Assembly: GCA_008000375.1 (NCBI GenBank)
Contig: SMOI01000201.1
Location: 1 to 60,546 of the forward strand
Direction of reading: 5' to 3'
DNA from: Poteriospumella lacustris
Lineage: Eukaryota; Sar; Chrysophyceae; Chromulinales; Dinobryaceae
DNA: 60,546 bases
Position numbers and translations under genes: made by a program. This document shows positions 32,101 through 40,894 of the stretch, one piece after another. The notes under the pieces are model-generated. The model was not told the DNA's origin. It was given only the letters and a program-made list of their open reading frames with translations, and ran no database searches. Numbering within the stretch: the first letter of the stretch is position 1; each line of letters opens with the position of its first letter.

Positions 32101-32520
32101 ACACCGAAAACACCCGCGACGCCACAGCCGCGTGTCTACGCGATGAAATACTCTTTGGCCTCGCCATCGTCTCGTCGAGGTGCGACTGGCCGCCGTTCTC
32201 GCGGTGAGCGCGGCGACCGTGACGCAGACGCCGACGCCGACCCCGACGAAGACGAAGACGAAGACGACGAGGACGGCGATTTGGCGTACGCCCTGTCGCC
32301 GTACCGCAAGTTGTTCTCGCGCGATGCGACGCGGTCTGCCCGAGACACCTCCGCGGCGGCGGCTGTCCGTCGCTCCTGTTGGGACGGTGACGCGACAGAC
32401 GCACACGGCGACGGTACCGATACCAGTGACGACGATGACGATGCGTCTGCGGTCGACAAGCGCCCACCGGGCCCACAGGACCCACATGACCCACAGGGCC
32501 CACAGGATCCTCCTTCGTGA
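29164..32520 (+). CDS. Nine-repeat bacterial Ig-like (MBG-type) protein
   Basis: Single exon, 1118 aa. From about residue 60 to 830 it carries nine units of about 80-95 residues, each with the signature G.FVY.PP.GT.L..G.H.L...F.P.D...Y and a preceding L.W..P.P. strand; good examples are GTFVYDPPPGTLLETGEYTF and GEFVYDPPLDTVLDAG. This is the bacterial Ig-like/MBG-type beta-sandwich repeat common in bacterial surface proteins. Here the N-terminus (MKRVLGLLGLIGSE) is too short and weak for a clear signal peptide, and no anchor is visible, so the location is open. Residues about 835-870 are an Ala/Glu coiled coil (AAAEAAALAEAKA). The remaining 240 residues are disordered, Ser/Arg/Asp-rich. The lack of introns and the family's spread make bacterial ancestry plausible, but base composition fits the surround. 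Confidence 0.7.
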   Translation: MKRVLGLLGLIGSESTVIPSDAIREEEVAAPQAAHEPEKMEDDFVLTQEERLRNPYHYKKLHPLLTWEDFGPSMYPATVDAAVHYRLSAKDYRGRDVTGHYFYTIEPGVVLEAGFHELSVTFVPDKTFKYANVTVSKDLEVKRRRPIVLWNPPVPERCFLYRKPLITELFEGVSVPELDGGDFVFSHAAGVVLEIGVHKITVEYTPSALHKKNYTRGYASLQIEIAGAPVPLEWHIPGADQPVSPFKGGKRRKSEIGAVGKDILYKDPLPAWLFCPRSLFEDAHGTWVFRPPPGSILPAGWNDLHATLIPHDQTRFKISSIDQRVFIHKRRTELSWPTPSPIPDGELLDSYTLRATNVDQLPGTFVYEPDFGTGLPQGTHTLWVHFTPEDTSYEACSLSVTMKILPKRQLRILWLEPEEITYPTPLSRYQLNAMLVGAGSNATGEFVYDPPLDTVLDAGIHTLRVAFHPVKPSIAVAHATVPLKVLPTVARLVWNQPDSILEGEGLYDTTLNCYATNVPPGEGDCVYSPPVGTVLPGGEHRLHCLFRPHNTNNFIENRITVKLLVRQRPRFMPRLAWPDPVPESPLIYGVGLGVMQLNAQCVNAVGSFVYEPPLEATLPVGRHELVALFLPMDPSKCIEGVKVTSHVTIVPRRPHFVWQPPTDLVYGTVLSPEDHCHATATFAEGDINTVPGTFVYDPPPGTLLETGEYTFTCTFTPTDAHNFHVVTAAVQLFVHRALPLIQWTAPARPLVVPVQWGHDAFPKPRHHGTTGNADTDIAGEWYYDFDRYHVWDEPGRYTLSVRYAPADIINYLSGTATIALDVIDARDLAAWLAAAEAKAAAEAAAAAAAADAAAAEAAALAEAKAATASATTVASGAPSTDHAAAADDDDDVVSSPRPQRPPSAAFQSPRDTARSSSSRSRPVSSSGAAAHTSSRPTSSRDGSDRRPTTPARTAESLDDDDIVEAPIDGDVHEPASRAQTPKTPATPQPRVYAMKYSLASPSSRRGATGRRSRGERGDRDADADADPDEDEDEDDEDGDLAYALSPYRKLFSRDATRSARDTSAAAAVRRSCWDGDATDAHGDGTDTSDDDDDASAVDKRPPGPQDPHDPQGPQDPPS

Positions 32521-32766
32521 GAGGTAGACACCCCTGCCCCCTTTTGAAATGTACAGTTTAACCCCCCTACACATCCGTGTACAACGGTTGTACGGTGTGC
32601 AGTGTACAGAGAGTGTACTCGTGTGCAATGTAACGTGCAGCAATTATCGTCGTGTTTCGTTATGGTTGGCGGGGACAGGAGAAGGAGAAGGAGGTAGATC
32701 GGGCCATGGCCCAGCTATGTACAGTGCGGCTAAGCAAATGGACGCGTCGCGAGTGCAGGAGGGGGC
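32521..32766. other. Convergent intergenic region rich in TGTAC
   Basis: Between the 3' ends of the Ig-like gene and the minus-strand secretory gene. TGTAC occurs repeatedly at 32549-32620 on the plus strand, and TGTACATA (minus strand, 32716-32723) lies 44 nt after the stop of the minus-strand gene. Confidence 0.4.
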
Positions 32767-33805
32767 CTAGTAGAGTGCGCCCGGGTTGTGACGGTGCCAC
32801 TCGCTGGAGGGCGTCGTCCAACGATCCCACCAGCTACGACGTTGCACGCGATCTAACGACCGCAGATTCACACGGCCATTGGTAGTAGTAGGAGGAGAAG
32901 GAGGTCTTCGGGGTCGGACAGCAGTGGTTGATGCCGGTGTGGCCGTTGGGAAACGTAACGAGCCACGTGGTGGGTCGACTCCTTCGTCAACTTCGGCGTG
33001 GTCGATGGGCGTCTCGTCTGCTCCAGCGTCTCCCTCCTCGTCAAACTCCACCAGCGACTGCCAGGAGTCTGCTAAACGATCAGGAAGTTGTTGGAGACCG
33101 CGAATACCCCGGGTGGCCACTCGTAGCAAGAGGTGTCGTTGGAAAAACAAGAGGGAGCCCGCAGCAGCATACGGCAGGAGAGGCACGAGGTACAGGCGAC
33201 TTAAGACTCCGAATTGCGCCGCTTTTTCACTCAGATGATCCAAGAAATCATCGACTTGTCGCTGCCACTGTCGTTCTTTCGAAGACGATTTCAGCCACGA
33301 GACGGGGACACCCTTTTTCGGACGCGCCAGCTTTCGTTCGATGAGAACCGCCGCAATCTGGTGTACCACAGCGAATGAGACGAGTTCGGACACCATACTG
33401 AGGTGTGGAAAGGGAGTAACCACTTACCTGTGGGTCCAAGTTGTCGACTTCATCCTCCGTGTACATGAGTTCATCGACCAGCACGCGGCGCATCTTCTTC
33501 GTGATCACCACTTGCAGCCCATCGGCATTGGCACTTCCTGCAGAGTCTGCATCCGTCTTCGATGGAATAGCTTTTGCAACCAACCCTAGACGCGCTCCTT
33601 CTTCTGTGAGGAGAGCGGCGCGATACAAACAAACGTCAACAGAATTTCAAATTGCAGCGTGAAAGAAGTGGGCACACGTACCGCGGCGGGATGACCACGA
33701 TAAAATTCCGGGTTTTCTTCTCCAGAGGCTCGTGGCACTGGCCGTCAATACAGCGACCAACAAGAGCAGAATCACATATCTTATCAATGAACGACTTCCA
33801 CGCAT
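32767..33805 (-). CDS. Signal-anchored protein of unknown family
   Basis: Exons 33682-33805, 33428-33603 and 32767-33357 (introns 78 and 70 nt) encode 296 aa. Residues 9-27 (YVILLLLVAVLTASATS) form a signal peptide or signal anchor, followed by a basic, Ser-rich stretch (LWRRKPGILSWSSRR). A core motif, MRRVLVDELMYTEDEVDNLD, runs into PQIAAVLIERKLARP, and a second hydrophobic segment (LVPLLPYAAAGSLLFF) follows. The C-terminus is polar. A shorter 30-nt second intron would also keep splice signals but puts the downstream exon in a frame that ends early and loses IERKLARP, so I chose the 70-nt form. I recall similar VLV(D/N)EL-Y motifs in algal and stramenopile predicted proteins without known function. 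The leader could serve secretion or plastid import. Confidence 0.6.
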
Positions 33806-34298
33806 GCTGACACTGGTTACTGCAACTACAGGGCAGAAAATCTTCGCACGCAAAACCAGTAGAATGACTCTGCGGTACAGAGATTGTCAGGTAACGGAAT
33901 TGGATAACTTTCTGTCGTCAGGCCTCACCTTACTATTTTTCACGTGCACTCTCGAGAGAGCTCTTCGTCCAACTGGCAGAAAATGACTTCGCAAGAAAAG
34001 TCGTCCACATTCAACGCGACGAAAATTGTAACGCCTTTTCCTCACGAACGGCAACATGAAAACAACATGAAAAACAGCATGAAAACAACATGAAAAACAT
34101 AGACGTATGGTCAGGCCCGTCAGACAACGCACAAGTGTGAAGAGAACGAGGACGACGTAGGTGGGAAGGGAAGAGAGTGGACAAGTATTTCTGCGCTCAT
34201 CGTTTTTCTTCTTCTATTTATTTCTTCCTCGAACCATTGAGGCCAATTCTGAAGCTCTTCACTCGTGACGCACTTGACAACACGGGTCTCAGTTCACT
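33806..34298. repeat. Intergenic region with CAACATGAAAA repeats
   Basis: Divergent region between the secretory unknown (minus) and the glycosyltransferase (plus). Four imperfect units of CAACATGAAAA occur at 34052-34100. No gene supported; AT content is higher than in flanking coding sequence. Confidence 0.5.
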
Positions 34299-35762
34299 AT
34301 GAAGCAAACGATGGAGCACTTGGTGGTAGCGTTTGTTTTCTGGTTGCTTTCGTTGCCGTTTGTGGCAACTTTCACAATCAATTGGAGACTCGACGACAAC
34401 TTTGACCACACATTTTCTATTCCAGTGGTCTTGATGCATCCAACGGGAGACAATTCCACCGTGAATTTTCTCTTCCAATTGAGAGACACAGCATTACTTG
34501 CCTCCGCCAATACGTTCTGTGCAGACAATAACATTGCCGATACACTCTGTGTCAATCTGTACGAAGTTGCTGTCAAGAAGCGGTATGATTTCTTAGAAAA
34601 GAAGATGCTGGAAGACCAATTAGCGCAGAATCTTTCTGTGATCAACACGCAGTTTATTCCCAACCCGCATTTGGCACGGAGAACCATCGCTGCTTCGGCA
34701 GAAATTGACAACCATTTCCGTGCCAACGACGCAGCGAAGACATTGGAAGACGAAGTTGGCCGAGCCTATCTCAAAGTTCTTCGCATTTTGCAGTCAGAGT
34801 TATCGCGCAACAACCCCGCTGTCCACGAATGGAGAAGTGTGACCAATATCGGCAGCAGCAAAGGCTCATTTAAGTTCCGCCCGGACGTCTTCCTCAGACA
34901 CCAGCTCCAGCTTGTCATCATTCACAGCTGCTCGTTCAAAGAAGAGAAAAGTCGTGTTCTGTTATCGATTCTCGCTACCATTCAATCCTCAGAATTGTTG
35001 GATCAGCGGGTACATGTCGTCGTTCTGAATTATGGTGACCGTATTGAGCACTCATCGGCCGTGCGGTCCTTCTTCCAACATCCACGTATCCATGAAATAC
35101 ACGTGTCACAGCACGTCACGTTCTTTGAGATCCCCACACTGATCATTATGCATCGATTGAGCAGGCAGCTGCGGGATCATTATCACATGCCACTGACGCA
35201 GTTACTTTATCTGCATACGAAAGGGGTCAGCTACAAAACCGTCTACCCGCAGATTGAGGATTGGCGGGAATTCATGTTGTACTTCTTGGTAGAACGACAT
35301 CGCATGTGCTACCACTTATTAGCGAGCGGAGAAATCGATGCCGTTGGAGCGAATTTTCGTTCAGTTGGAAGAGACTTTCGTGGAAATTTCTGGTGGGTCA
35401 CGGCGCAGTATCTTAGCACCCTTGCGCCATTGAGTCTTGAAGCGCACGGGAAATACGATGCCGAGCAGTGGATGCTGACAGCATCGCATGTTGTGAGAGT
35501 GTTTAATGCCCACGAATCTGTCATCGATCATCACAAGGACAGATACGAGCGCTCCAAGTATGTCAACGGTTTATCCTTTCGGAATCCATCTGTATCACCG
35601 TTTCCAAACACGAGCGATGCGACGAACAAGCCCCTGCGATGGTTTGATTCTTCTATTTCGCCACACGACACCCATCCTTTTTCTTACTGTCGAACGAAGC
35701 GGTTATCGTGGGGCCAAACGAATGACCTTCTCCTCACGGCAGTGACGGGTGACGTGGAGTGA
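34299..35762 (+). CDS. Putative type II membrane glycosyltransferase
   Basis: Single exon, 487 aa. An N-terminal hydrophobic segment (LVVAFVFWLLSLPFVATF, residues 8-25) acts as a signal anchor, consistent with the secretory pathway. The C-terminal half has the layout of a GT-A-like family seen in algae, protists and bacteria: a RVHVVVLNYGD strand, LLYLHTKGVSYKT, IEDWREFMLYFLVE, GEIDAVGANFRSVG, RGNFWWVTAQYL and a YDAEQWM acidic site. The HTKG and NFWW motifs are the most family-like features. Donor and acceptor cannot be inferred, and I do not assign a CAZy family. Residues 30-190 are not recognised. Confidence 0.6.
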   Translation: MKQTMEHLVVAFVFWLLSLPFVATFTINWRLDDNFDHTFSIPVVLMHPTGDNSTVNFLFQLRDTALLASANTFCADNNIADTLCVNLYEVAVKKRYDFLEKKMLEDQLAQNLSVINTQFIPNPHLARRTIAASAEIDNHFRANDAAKTLEDEVGRAYLKVLRILQSELSRNNPAVHEWRSVTNIGSSKGSFKFRPDVFLRHQLQLVIIHSCSFKEEKSRVLLSILATIQSSELLDQRVHVVVLNYGDRIEHSSAVRSFFQHPRIHEIHVSQHVTFFEIPTLIIMHRLSRQLRDHYHMPLTQLLYLHTKGVSYKTVYPQIEDWREFMLYFLVERHRMCYHLLASGEIDAVGANFRSVGRDFRGNFWWVTAQYLSTLAPLSLEAHGKYDAEQWMLTASHVVRVFNAHESVIDHHKDRYERSKYVNGLSFRNPSVSPFPNTSDATNKPLRWFDSSISPHDTHPFSYCRTKRLSWGQTNDLLLTAVTGDVE

Positions 35763-35891
35763 CCCGGTAGGAACCACCATCAACTGTTCACTGTATCAGT
35801 TGACTTGGGAAATAGTCGTCAAACAGATCATCCACACCTCTGTAGGAGAATAGTACATGGTAAAACGATCGGAATTACTGGGGAATCACCA

Positions 35892-37131
35892 TTATAACTC
35901 CCACCTTCTGTAATTGGGGTATCGCAGGTCACTGACGCATGTCCGTAGGAAATGCCGCAACTTCTTGTTGTCTACGCGTTTGCTCCCACCACGAGACGAC
36001 TGGTTGGGCGTAGTTGTGCTTAGTGTTGCCTCGGCATTGCCTAGCAAATCCAGGATTGGTGATTTCTTGCGCATGTTCTTGGCTCTCTGAACAATGTACG
36101 ACAGCATCTGACGTTTCGAACGACCAGTGATGATCACCAGGTACCGACATACAGTAGATTTCTCAGAGTCTTGGCGTACGTACCTCGAAACGACTGCATG
36201 GTTCATCATCCGCAACGTTGTATATTTCTCCTGGCCTTGGATTCTCCATGGAGACACGCAAACAATCAATGACGTCCCTAACGTGAATACGTGACGTTAT
36301 GGTGGTGTGGTCGGAGGGTGGAAGCGAGCCGGAGTCGCGAATCGATTGCAATGCGCTGTCTACAACACTGCGTCCAGGCCCATATATTCCAGCTACTCGA
36401 AATACATGGATTGGAAGCCCATGGGCTTGGGACAACTGCAGCCACTGCTGTTCGCAAAAGGCTCGAGCTCGGGCCTTCGAGGCCGTGGGATTTACTGGCC
36501 GGTCTTCAGACACCCACGCACCATTGCAATCCCCATACACACCAGTCGATGATACATAACCCAACCACTTAACTTTGCTTCTCATTCGCTCAGAGGACGT
36601 CTCCAACACCTGTTGAATGCAGTCAAACGCAGGATCACGAATGCTCCCACCACCGTCCACTACGGGTGGTACACAACTGATTATATATTCAGAATCCAGT
36701 ATATCTTCGAGTATGTCCGTATTTGCAGCATTTCCATTCAAAATGTGTGCTCGAAGACCGAGCTGCCGGAGCGTTTGCACTTTTGTGTTTGTGGTACAGG
36801 TGCCAGAGACGTCGTACTGATGATTGAGCAGTGTGTTCGCCATCTTTTCTCCCACATAGCCAACGCCAAAGATGAAAACCCGCTTCTTTGGGAGTGTAGA
36901 GTCAAGATGTGGTGACTTCCCAACATTGCGACTGATTTCTGCAGGATGGGCAGATGACAACCGCAGGGCGGTGCATCGCAGCGATGCGAATACCAAAAAG
37001 CACAAGCCAACGTGAAAAGGCCACCAACCTCCGATGACTCCTCTCCCTACATTCACCATTCTGTTCGCACCTATTCCACCCGAGGGGTAACCAGACGATG
37101 GGCCATTTCTTTTGTTGTTTGCGGTTTGCAT
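35892..37131 (-). CDS. YeeZ-type NAD(P)-binding epimerase-like protein with leader
   Basis: Two exons (36184-37131 and 35892-36107, intron 76 nt, phase 0) give 387 aa. Extended short-chain dehydrogenase fold: nucleotide-binding VFIFGVGYVGEKMA (GxGxxG at 89-94), SCVPPVVDGGG, YVSSTGVYGD, FRVAGIYGPGRS, IHVRDV and EIYNVADDEP. This set fits the YeeZ/SDR group that includes a plant chloroplast protein. The C-terminal SKRVDNKKLR ... YPNYRRWEL is typical of that group and supports the splice. The first 80 residues are extra: a hydrophobic run (WWPFHVGLCFLVFASLRCTA, 36-55) followed by a Ser/basic stretch, resembling a signal-plus-transit leader. The substrate is unknown. Confidence 0.75.
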
Positions 37132-37459
37132 GAAGAAGAATGAGAATGAAAATGCCGCCCACAGGAGACGATGCGACCGAACAACAAATCTTCTAAGTTA
37201 CATCATATATATCAGCTACTGGTACAAGGATATGTACCTATATTCCTATTGACTCAGGAGCGCGCAGCAGCGTGATCAGCGATCAGCCTCATCCGAACGG
37301 AAACACTCCCGGTCGACCGTTTAGGTCGAATCATGAAGGCGGGAGTTCACAAGTGAACGGTTGAACAAAGGAGGTTGGATTACAAGCCAGGAAGAATACG
37401 ATTTTGCTCTGTCGATTCCGTTTGTCTCAGTTTTGTGCCACGAAAATCACCTCTGAAGA
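37132..37459. other. Divergent intergenic region
   Basis: Holds promoters of the YeeZ-type gene (minus) and the PLAC8 gene (plus). ATATAT near 37205 could be a TATA-like element for either. Nothing else recognised. Confidence 0.35.
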
Positions 37460-38250
37460 ATGCACGCCAACGCCACCGTGTACTCGCCAACCATTGCGGC
37501 TGCGCCCGGAAATTCGGCGATAGAGCTTGATCTTTTCCATCAAAATCCAACCATTGCCCGTCCTGTTCAACCACAGCAGCCTACATATGTTGTCACGGCC
37601 CCGCAGGTCGTCAATTACCAGCCGCAGAGAGTGGAGAACAATGCCGGTCGTCGTCAGTATCCTGTGAATCGTTGGGGCGATTCGATTTGCGACTGGCCTC
37701 GAAACCTGTTCCCTTCGTGCTATTGTGTCTGCTGCGTCTGCTGCGGTGTCTATCTTGCTGCCCAAAGTAAGGAAGTACGCGTTTGATCTGACGACGTTGC
37801 TCTGACCATGTGATTTCTGTCGGTAGTCGGACAAAAGACCGGATACACTCAATTCAACACGGTCATCGCCACCTTTGTAGGTTTCTGTATTTTGGCATTT
37901 TTCCTGCAGATCTTTCTGGGAGGCTTCATCATCGTTTGGATCCCCATGGCCTTCGTGGGCATCTATTCCATTGGTCTCCGCATGCACATCGTGCGTAGAG
38001 AGAACATCACTGATTGTGGTGCGAATCCTCTCTTTGGAGAGTGCTGCGTCGGTTTCTGGTGCTGGTATTGCTCTTTGGCGCAAAGTAAGAATCGTCGTCG
38101 ACTCTTGAATCTCCGATCGTGGGTGTCTCACACTCGGATGGCTGTCGTCTTACAGTGGCTCGGCATGTGTACGGCTACGAGAAGGTGCTCGATGGCGACG
38201 GCGATCCTTTCCGGCCGGATTCGTATGCGTCTGGAGGAATGCAAGTCTAA
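37460..38250 (+). CDS. PLAC8-family cysteine-rich membrane protein
   Basis: Three exons (37460-37766, 37827-38084, 38156-38250; introns 60 and 71 nt, both phase 1) encode 219 aa. After a Pro/Gln-rich N-terminus comes the PLAC8 domain: WGDSICDWPRNLFPSCYCVCC, a hydrophobic hairpin (ATFVGFCILAFFLQIFLGGF), NPLFGECCVGFWCWYCSLAQ and, across the last splice, MARHVYGYEKVLDGDGDP, a family hallmark. PLAC8 proteins include plant cadmium-resistance and cell-size regulators and animal placenta-specific 8; they sit in membranes and some move ions. The specific role is unknown. Both introns interrupt the domain right after a CAA codon (AAQ|IG and LAQ|MA). Confidence 0.82.
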
Positions 38251-38691
38251 TTCCTTCGTTTTTTCCCCACGTCATATGGGCATGACAGAACCCACGCTAT
38301 TCGTGTGTATTTCAGTGCATACGTATCCTCACTTATTAGAAGTGGGTTGATTGTCGTCTCAGTAGAAGCTGTTCAAAGTCCTTTTGTTTCGGTCGGGGCG
38401 GTAAACTTTGCATTTTTTCGGGGGAGGAGTCGTTTGTAGAGGCGCGCACATATATTTTTGTTTTTCTTCTTTTTGTGTGTTCCATTGGTTCTGTTGTTGT
38501 CCGGTAAGTGCGTCAATTTGTTGAATCTCTTGCCATACATACCTACACGTGGAGACTCTGAGAGAGGTCGAGTAATAATCATATAATTGAAGATGACCCC
38601 CCCCCCCGCGCTGCTGTCACACCCTCGACGGGCCCACCGCAACAAGGTTTACATCTCATTCATTTGGACAGTCATTCATTTGGACAGTCAT
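38251..38691. repeat. Convergent intergenic region with 16-bp tandem repeat
   Basis: Between the PLAC8 and BspA-like genes. A 16-bp unit, CATTTGGACAGTCATT, is repeated nearly three times at about 38656-38700 and runs into the stop codon of the BspA-like gene, so the array may have formed its present stop. A poly-C run lies at 38598. No gene here. Confidence 0.55.
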
Positions 38692-40560
38692 TCATTTGGG
38701 AAACGGCTGATTAAACGATGTCGCCCCACTAAACATATTCTCCTTCGCGACCACACGAGACAGATCCCACCGGTCCAACGGCTGGTTGAACGCTACCGCT
38801 CCGCGCCACATGAAACTCATATTCCGAACGTGACCCACCGACCAGCCCGATACATCCTGGTCAAAGGCCACCGCCTCCCCAAACATACCCCACATATTCA
38901 CGACAGAGGACACATCCCAGGCCTGCAACGTCTGATTGAAGGCTTTGCAACCCCAGAACATGCTGCTCATGTCTTCCACACGCCCCACTGACCAGTGACC
39001 AATCGGCTGGTTGAACTGCCAACACTGGGCAAACATCTGTCGCATACAACGCACCTGCGACACATTCCAACGGTCCAGTGGTTGATTGAACACCCGACAG
39101 GCCTCAAACATACCACGCATGTCCGTCATTTGGCTCACGTCCCAGTTACGAATGTCCCCATTGAACGACACCGCCAAGTTGAACATCTGTGTCATCGATC
39201 GTACGTGACTCACGTCCCATCGCGACAAGTCGGCATTGAACGTTTCGTGTTTGTTCGTGGGTTGCATAAACAGACGATTCATGTTCGTCACTTGTCGTAC
39301 GTCCCACAATTCAATGAACCCAAAGTGCTCGATAGCGATGGCGTTGGTCTCTTCGTTAAGCCACGTTTGTACTGCCTCGTGAACCGTATCGTTGGTCAGG
39401 GGTTCCCATAACGTGCGTCGTATCTCTCGACAGATGTCCACTGGCAGGCGCGAACGAAATTCGCGCAACAAGGCGGCCAAGGGCATACGAACCGGATCGT
39501 TCTCGTTCTCGTTCTCGTGACCAATATCACTATCGCCACTAGCCACAGCCGTGTCATCACTCCCCGTTGATGATGACGATGTCGACAACAGACTCGGAGC
39601 AATCACAGAACTGTCCGTCGCTCTGGTGGCGGGGGTCACGTCCCAGTGAGGCAACGCTTGGTTGAACGATGAGGCGTTGTAGAACATGCCGTCCCTGGTC
39701 CGTACCTGCGATACATTCCAAGCATTCAACGGTTGATTGAAAGAGGAGACTTCCGCAAACATAAACAACATGTTGGTTACGTGGGCGACGTTCCAGCGGT
39801 CCAGGGGCTGGTTGAAGGACCCCGCCATATAAAAGAGGTACGACATGTTGGTCACGCGAGAGACGTCCCAACCGTTCACAGGTTGATTGAATGCGGAGGC
39901 GCGGTCAAACATACGTGCCATGGTCGTCACGCGTGATACATTCCAGTGTTCTAACGGTTGATTGAAGGAGGATGCCGCATGAAACATCAGCGCCATGTTG
40001 GTGACCTGCGATACATTCCAGCGGGCGAACGGTTGATTGAATTGCGTCGCACTGACAAACATCTGTGCCATATTCTTCACCTGGGAGACATCCCAGGTGT
40101 CTAAAGGCTGATTGAAATGTCCTGCACCGGCAAACATATTCGACATGTCCGTGACTTGCGACACGTTCCATGTGTCCAACGGCTGATTGAAGAGAAACGC
40201 CCCCTGGAACATGCTGTTCATGCACTTTACGCGTGATACATTCCACTTGCCCAAGGGCTGGTTGAAGAATGACGCACCAGTGAACATAGATGACATGTTC
40301 ATGACGTGGCTGACGTCCCATCTGGTGATGTCGTCGTTGAAATCCGAGTTCCCAAAGAACAACCCTGCCATGTCCGTTACTTCACTGACGTCCCAGTCTT
40401 CAATGGGGCCGTAGATCGCAAGCACTTGATGGCGCTGAGATTGAGCGCACCATAAAGCTGCCGCTCCGTGAATTGTGGCCTGGGTGAGTCGAAGAAATGG
40501 TCGCCCGTCTGCATCGGTCGTTGATGGCCGCGCAGCAGATGAGTGCTCGATACTTGCCAT
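38692..40560 (-). CDS. BspA-like (DUF285) repeat protein
   Basis: Single exon, 622 aa. Nineteen tandem units of about 24-25 residues of the type FNQPLD.W(D/N)VS.VT.M..MF..A..: eleven in an N-terminal block (about 50-330) and eight in a C-terminal block (about 430-622), separated by a Ser/Asp linker and a helical region. This is the DUF285/BspA-like leucine-rich repeat family, described in bacteria such as Mycoplasma and Listeria and in protists. There is no signal peptide, unlike bacterial surface forms, so an intracellular binding role is likelier. I start at ATG 40560 (MASIEHSS); the frame extends upstream only to a GTG. The array is very regular, and copy number probably changes by unequal exchange. 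Confidence 0.82.
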   Translation of the reverse strand: MASIEHSSAARPSTTDADGRPFLRLTQATIHGAAALWCAQSQRHQVLAIYGPIEDWDVSEVTDMAGLFFGNSDFNDDITRWDVSHVMNMSSMFTGASFFNQPLGKWNVSRVKCMNSMFQGAFLFNQPLDTWNVSQVTDMSNMFAGAGHFNQPLDTWDVSQVKNMAQMFVSATQFNQPFARWNVSQVTNMALMFHAASSFNQPLEHWNVSRVTTMARMFDRASAFNQPVNGWDVSRVTNMSYLFYMAGSFNQPLDRWNVAHVTNMLFMFAEVSSFNQPLNAWNVSQVRTRDGMFYNASSFNQALPHWDVTPATRATDSSVIAPSLLSTSSSSTGSDDTAVASGDSDIGHENENENDPVRMPLAALLREFRSRLPVDICREIRRTLWEPLTNDTVHEAVQTWLNEETNAIAIEHFGFIELWDVRQVTNMNRLFMQPTNKHETFNADLSRWDVSHVRSMTQMFNLAVSFNGDIRNWDVSQMTDMRGMFEACRVFNQPLDRWNVSQVRCMRQMFAQCWQFNQPIGHWSVGRVEDMSSMFWGCKAFNQTLQAWDVSSVVNMWGMFGEAVAFDQDVSGWSVGHVRNMSFMWRGAVAFNQPLDRWDLSRVVAKENMFSGATSFNQPFPK

Positions 40561-40894
40561 TGCTGTAGTGAGATTCGGATGCTGTTTTTCACCTGCCAAT
40601 ACCACCAACACTGATACGGATCTGAACGCCTTAACGGTAATCAGTTATGGACCGTCGAACGATGAGATCTCCTGTCCCCAATCGGTACGTCTACTAGGTC
40701 TATCTATGCATAATAGACAAGGTATAGTGTGCATTGTGATGTACTTCTAAAGACAGGGCCACTCATTCCCACCCGAAGCGACTCAGAGGAAACGAGCAAA
40801 CGGCAAAGAAAGTAAAGAAGTAACCGGCTATTGCCATGTGACATTTAGAATACAGCATCGTGGGGCTTGTAAAAAGTATTTCGATTTGAAAAAA
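40561..40894. other. Divergent intergenic region
   Basis: About 330 bp holding promoters of the BspA-like gene (minus) and PUS1 (plus). I see no defined element. Confidence 0.35.

Noticed and set aside
33358-33427. A 30-nt second intron in the secretory unknown gene
   Set aside because: The shorter intron has valid ends but leads to an early stop and loses the IERKLARP segment. The 70-nt alternative fits the local intron size range and continues a sensible protein.
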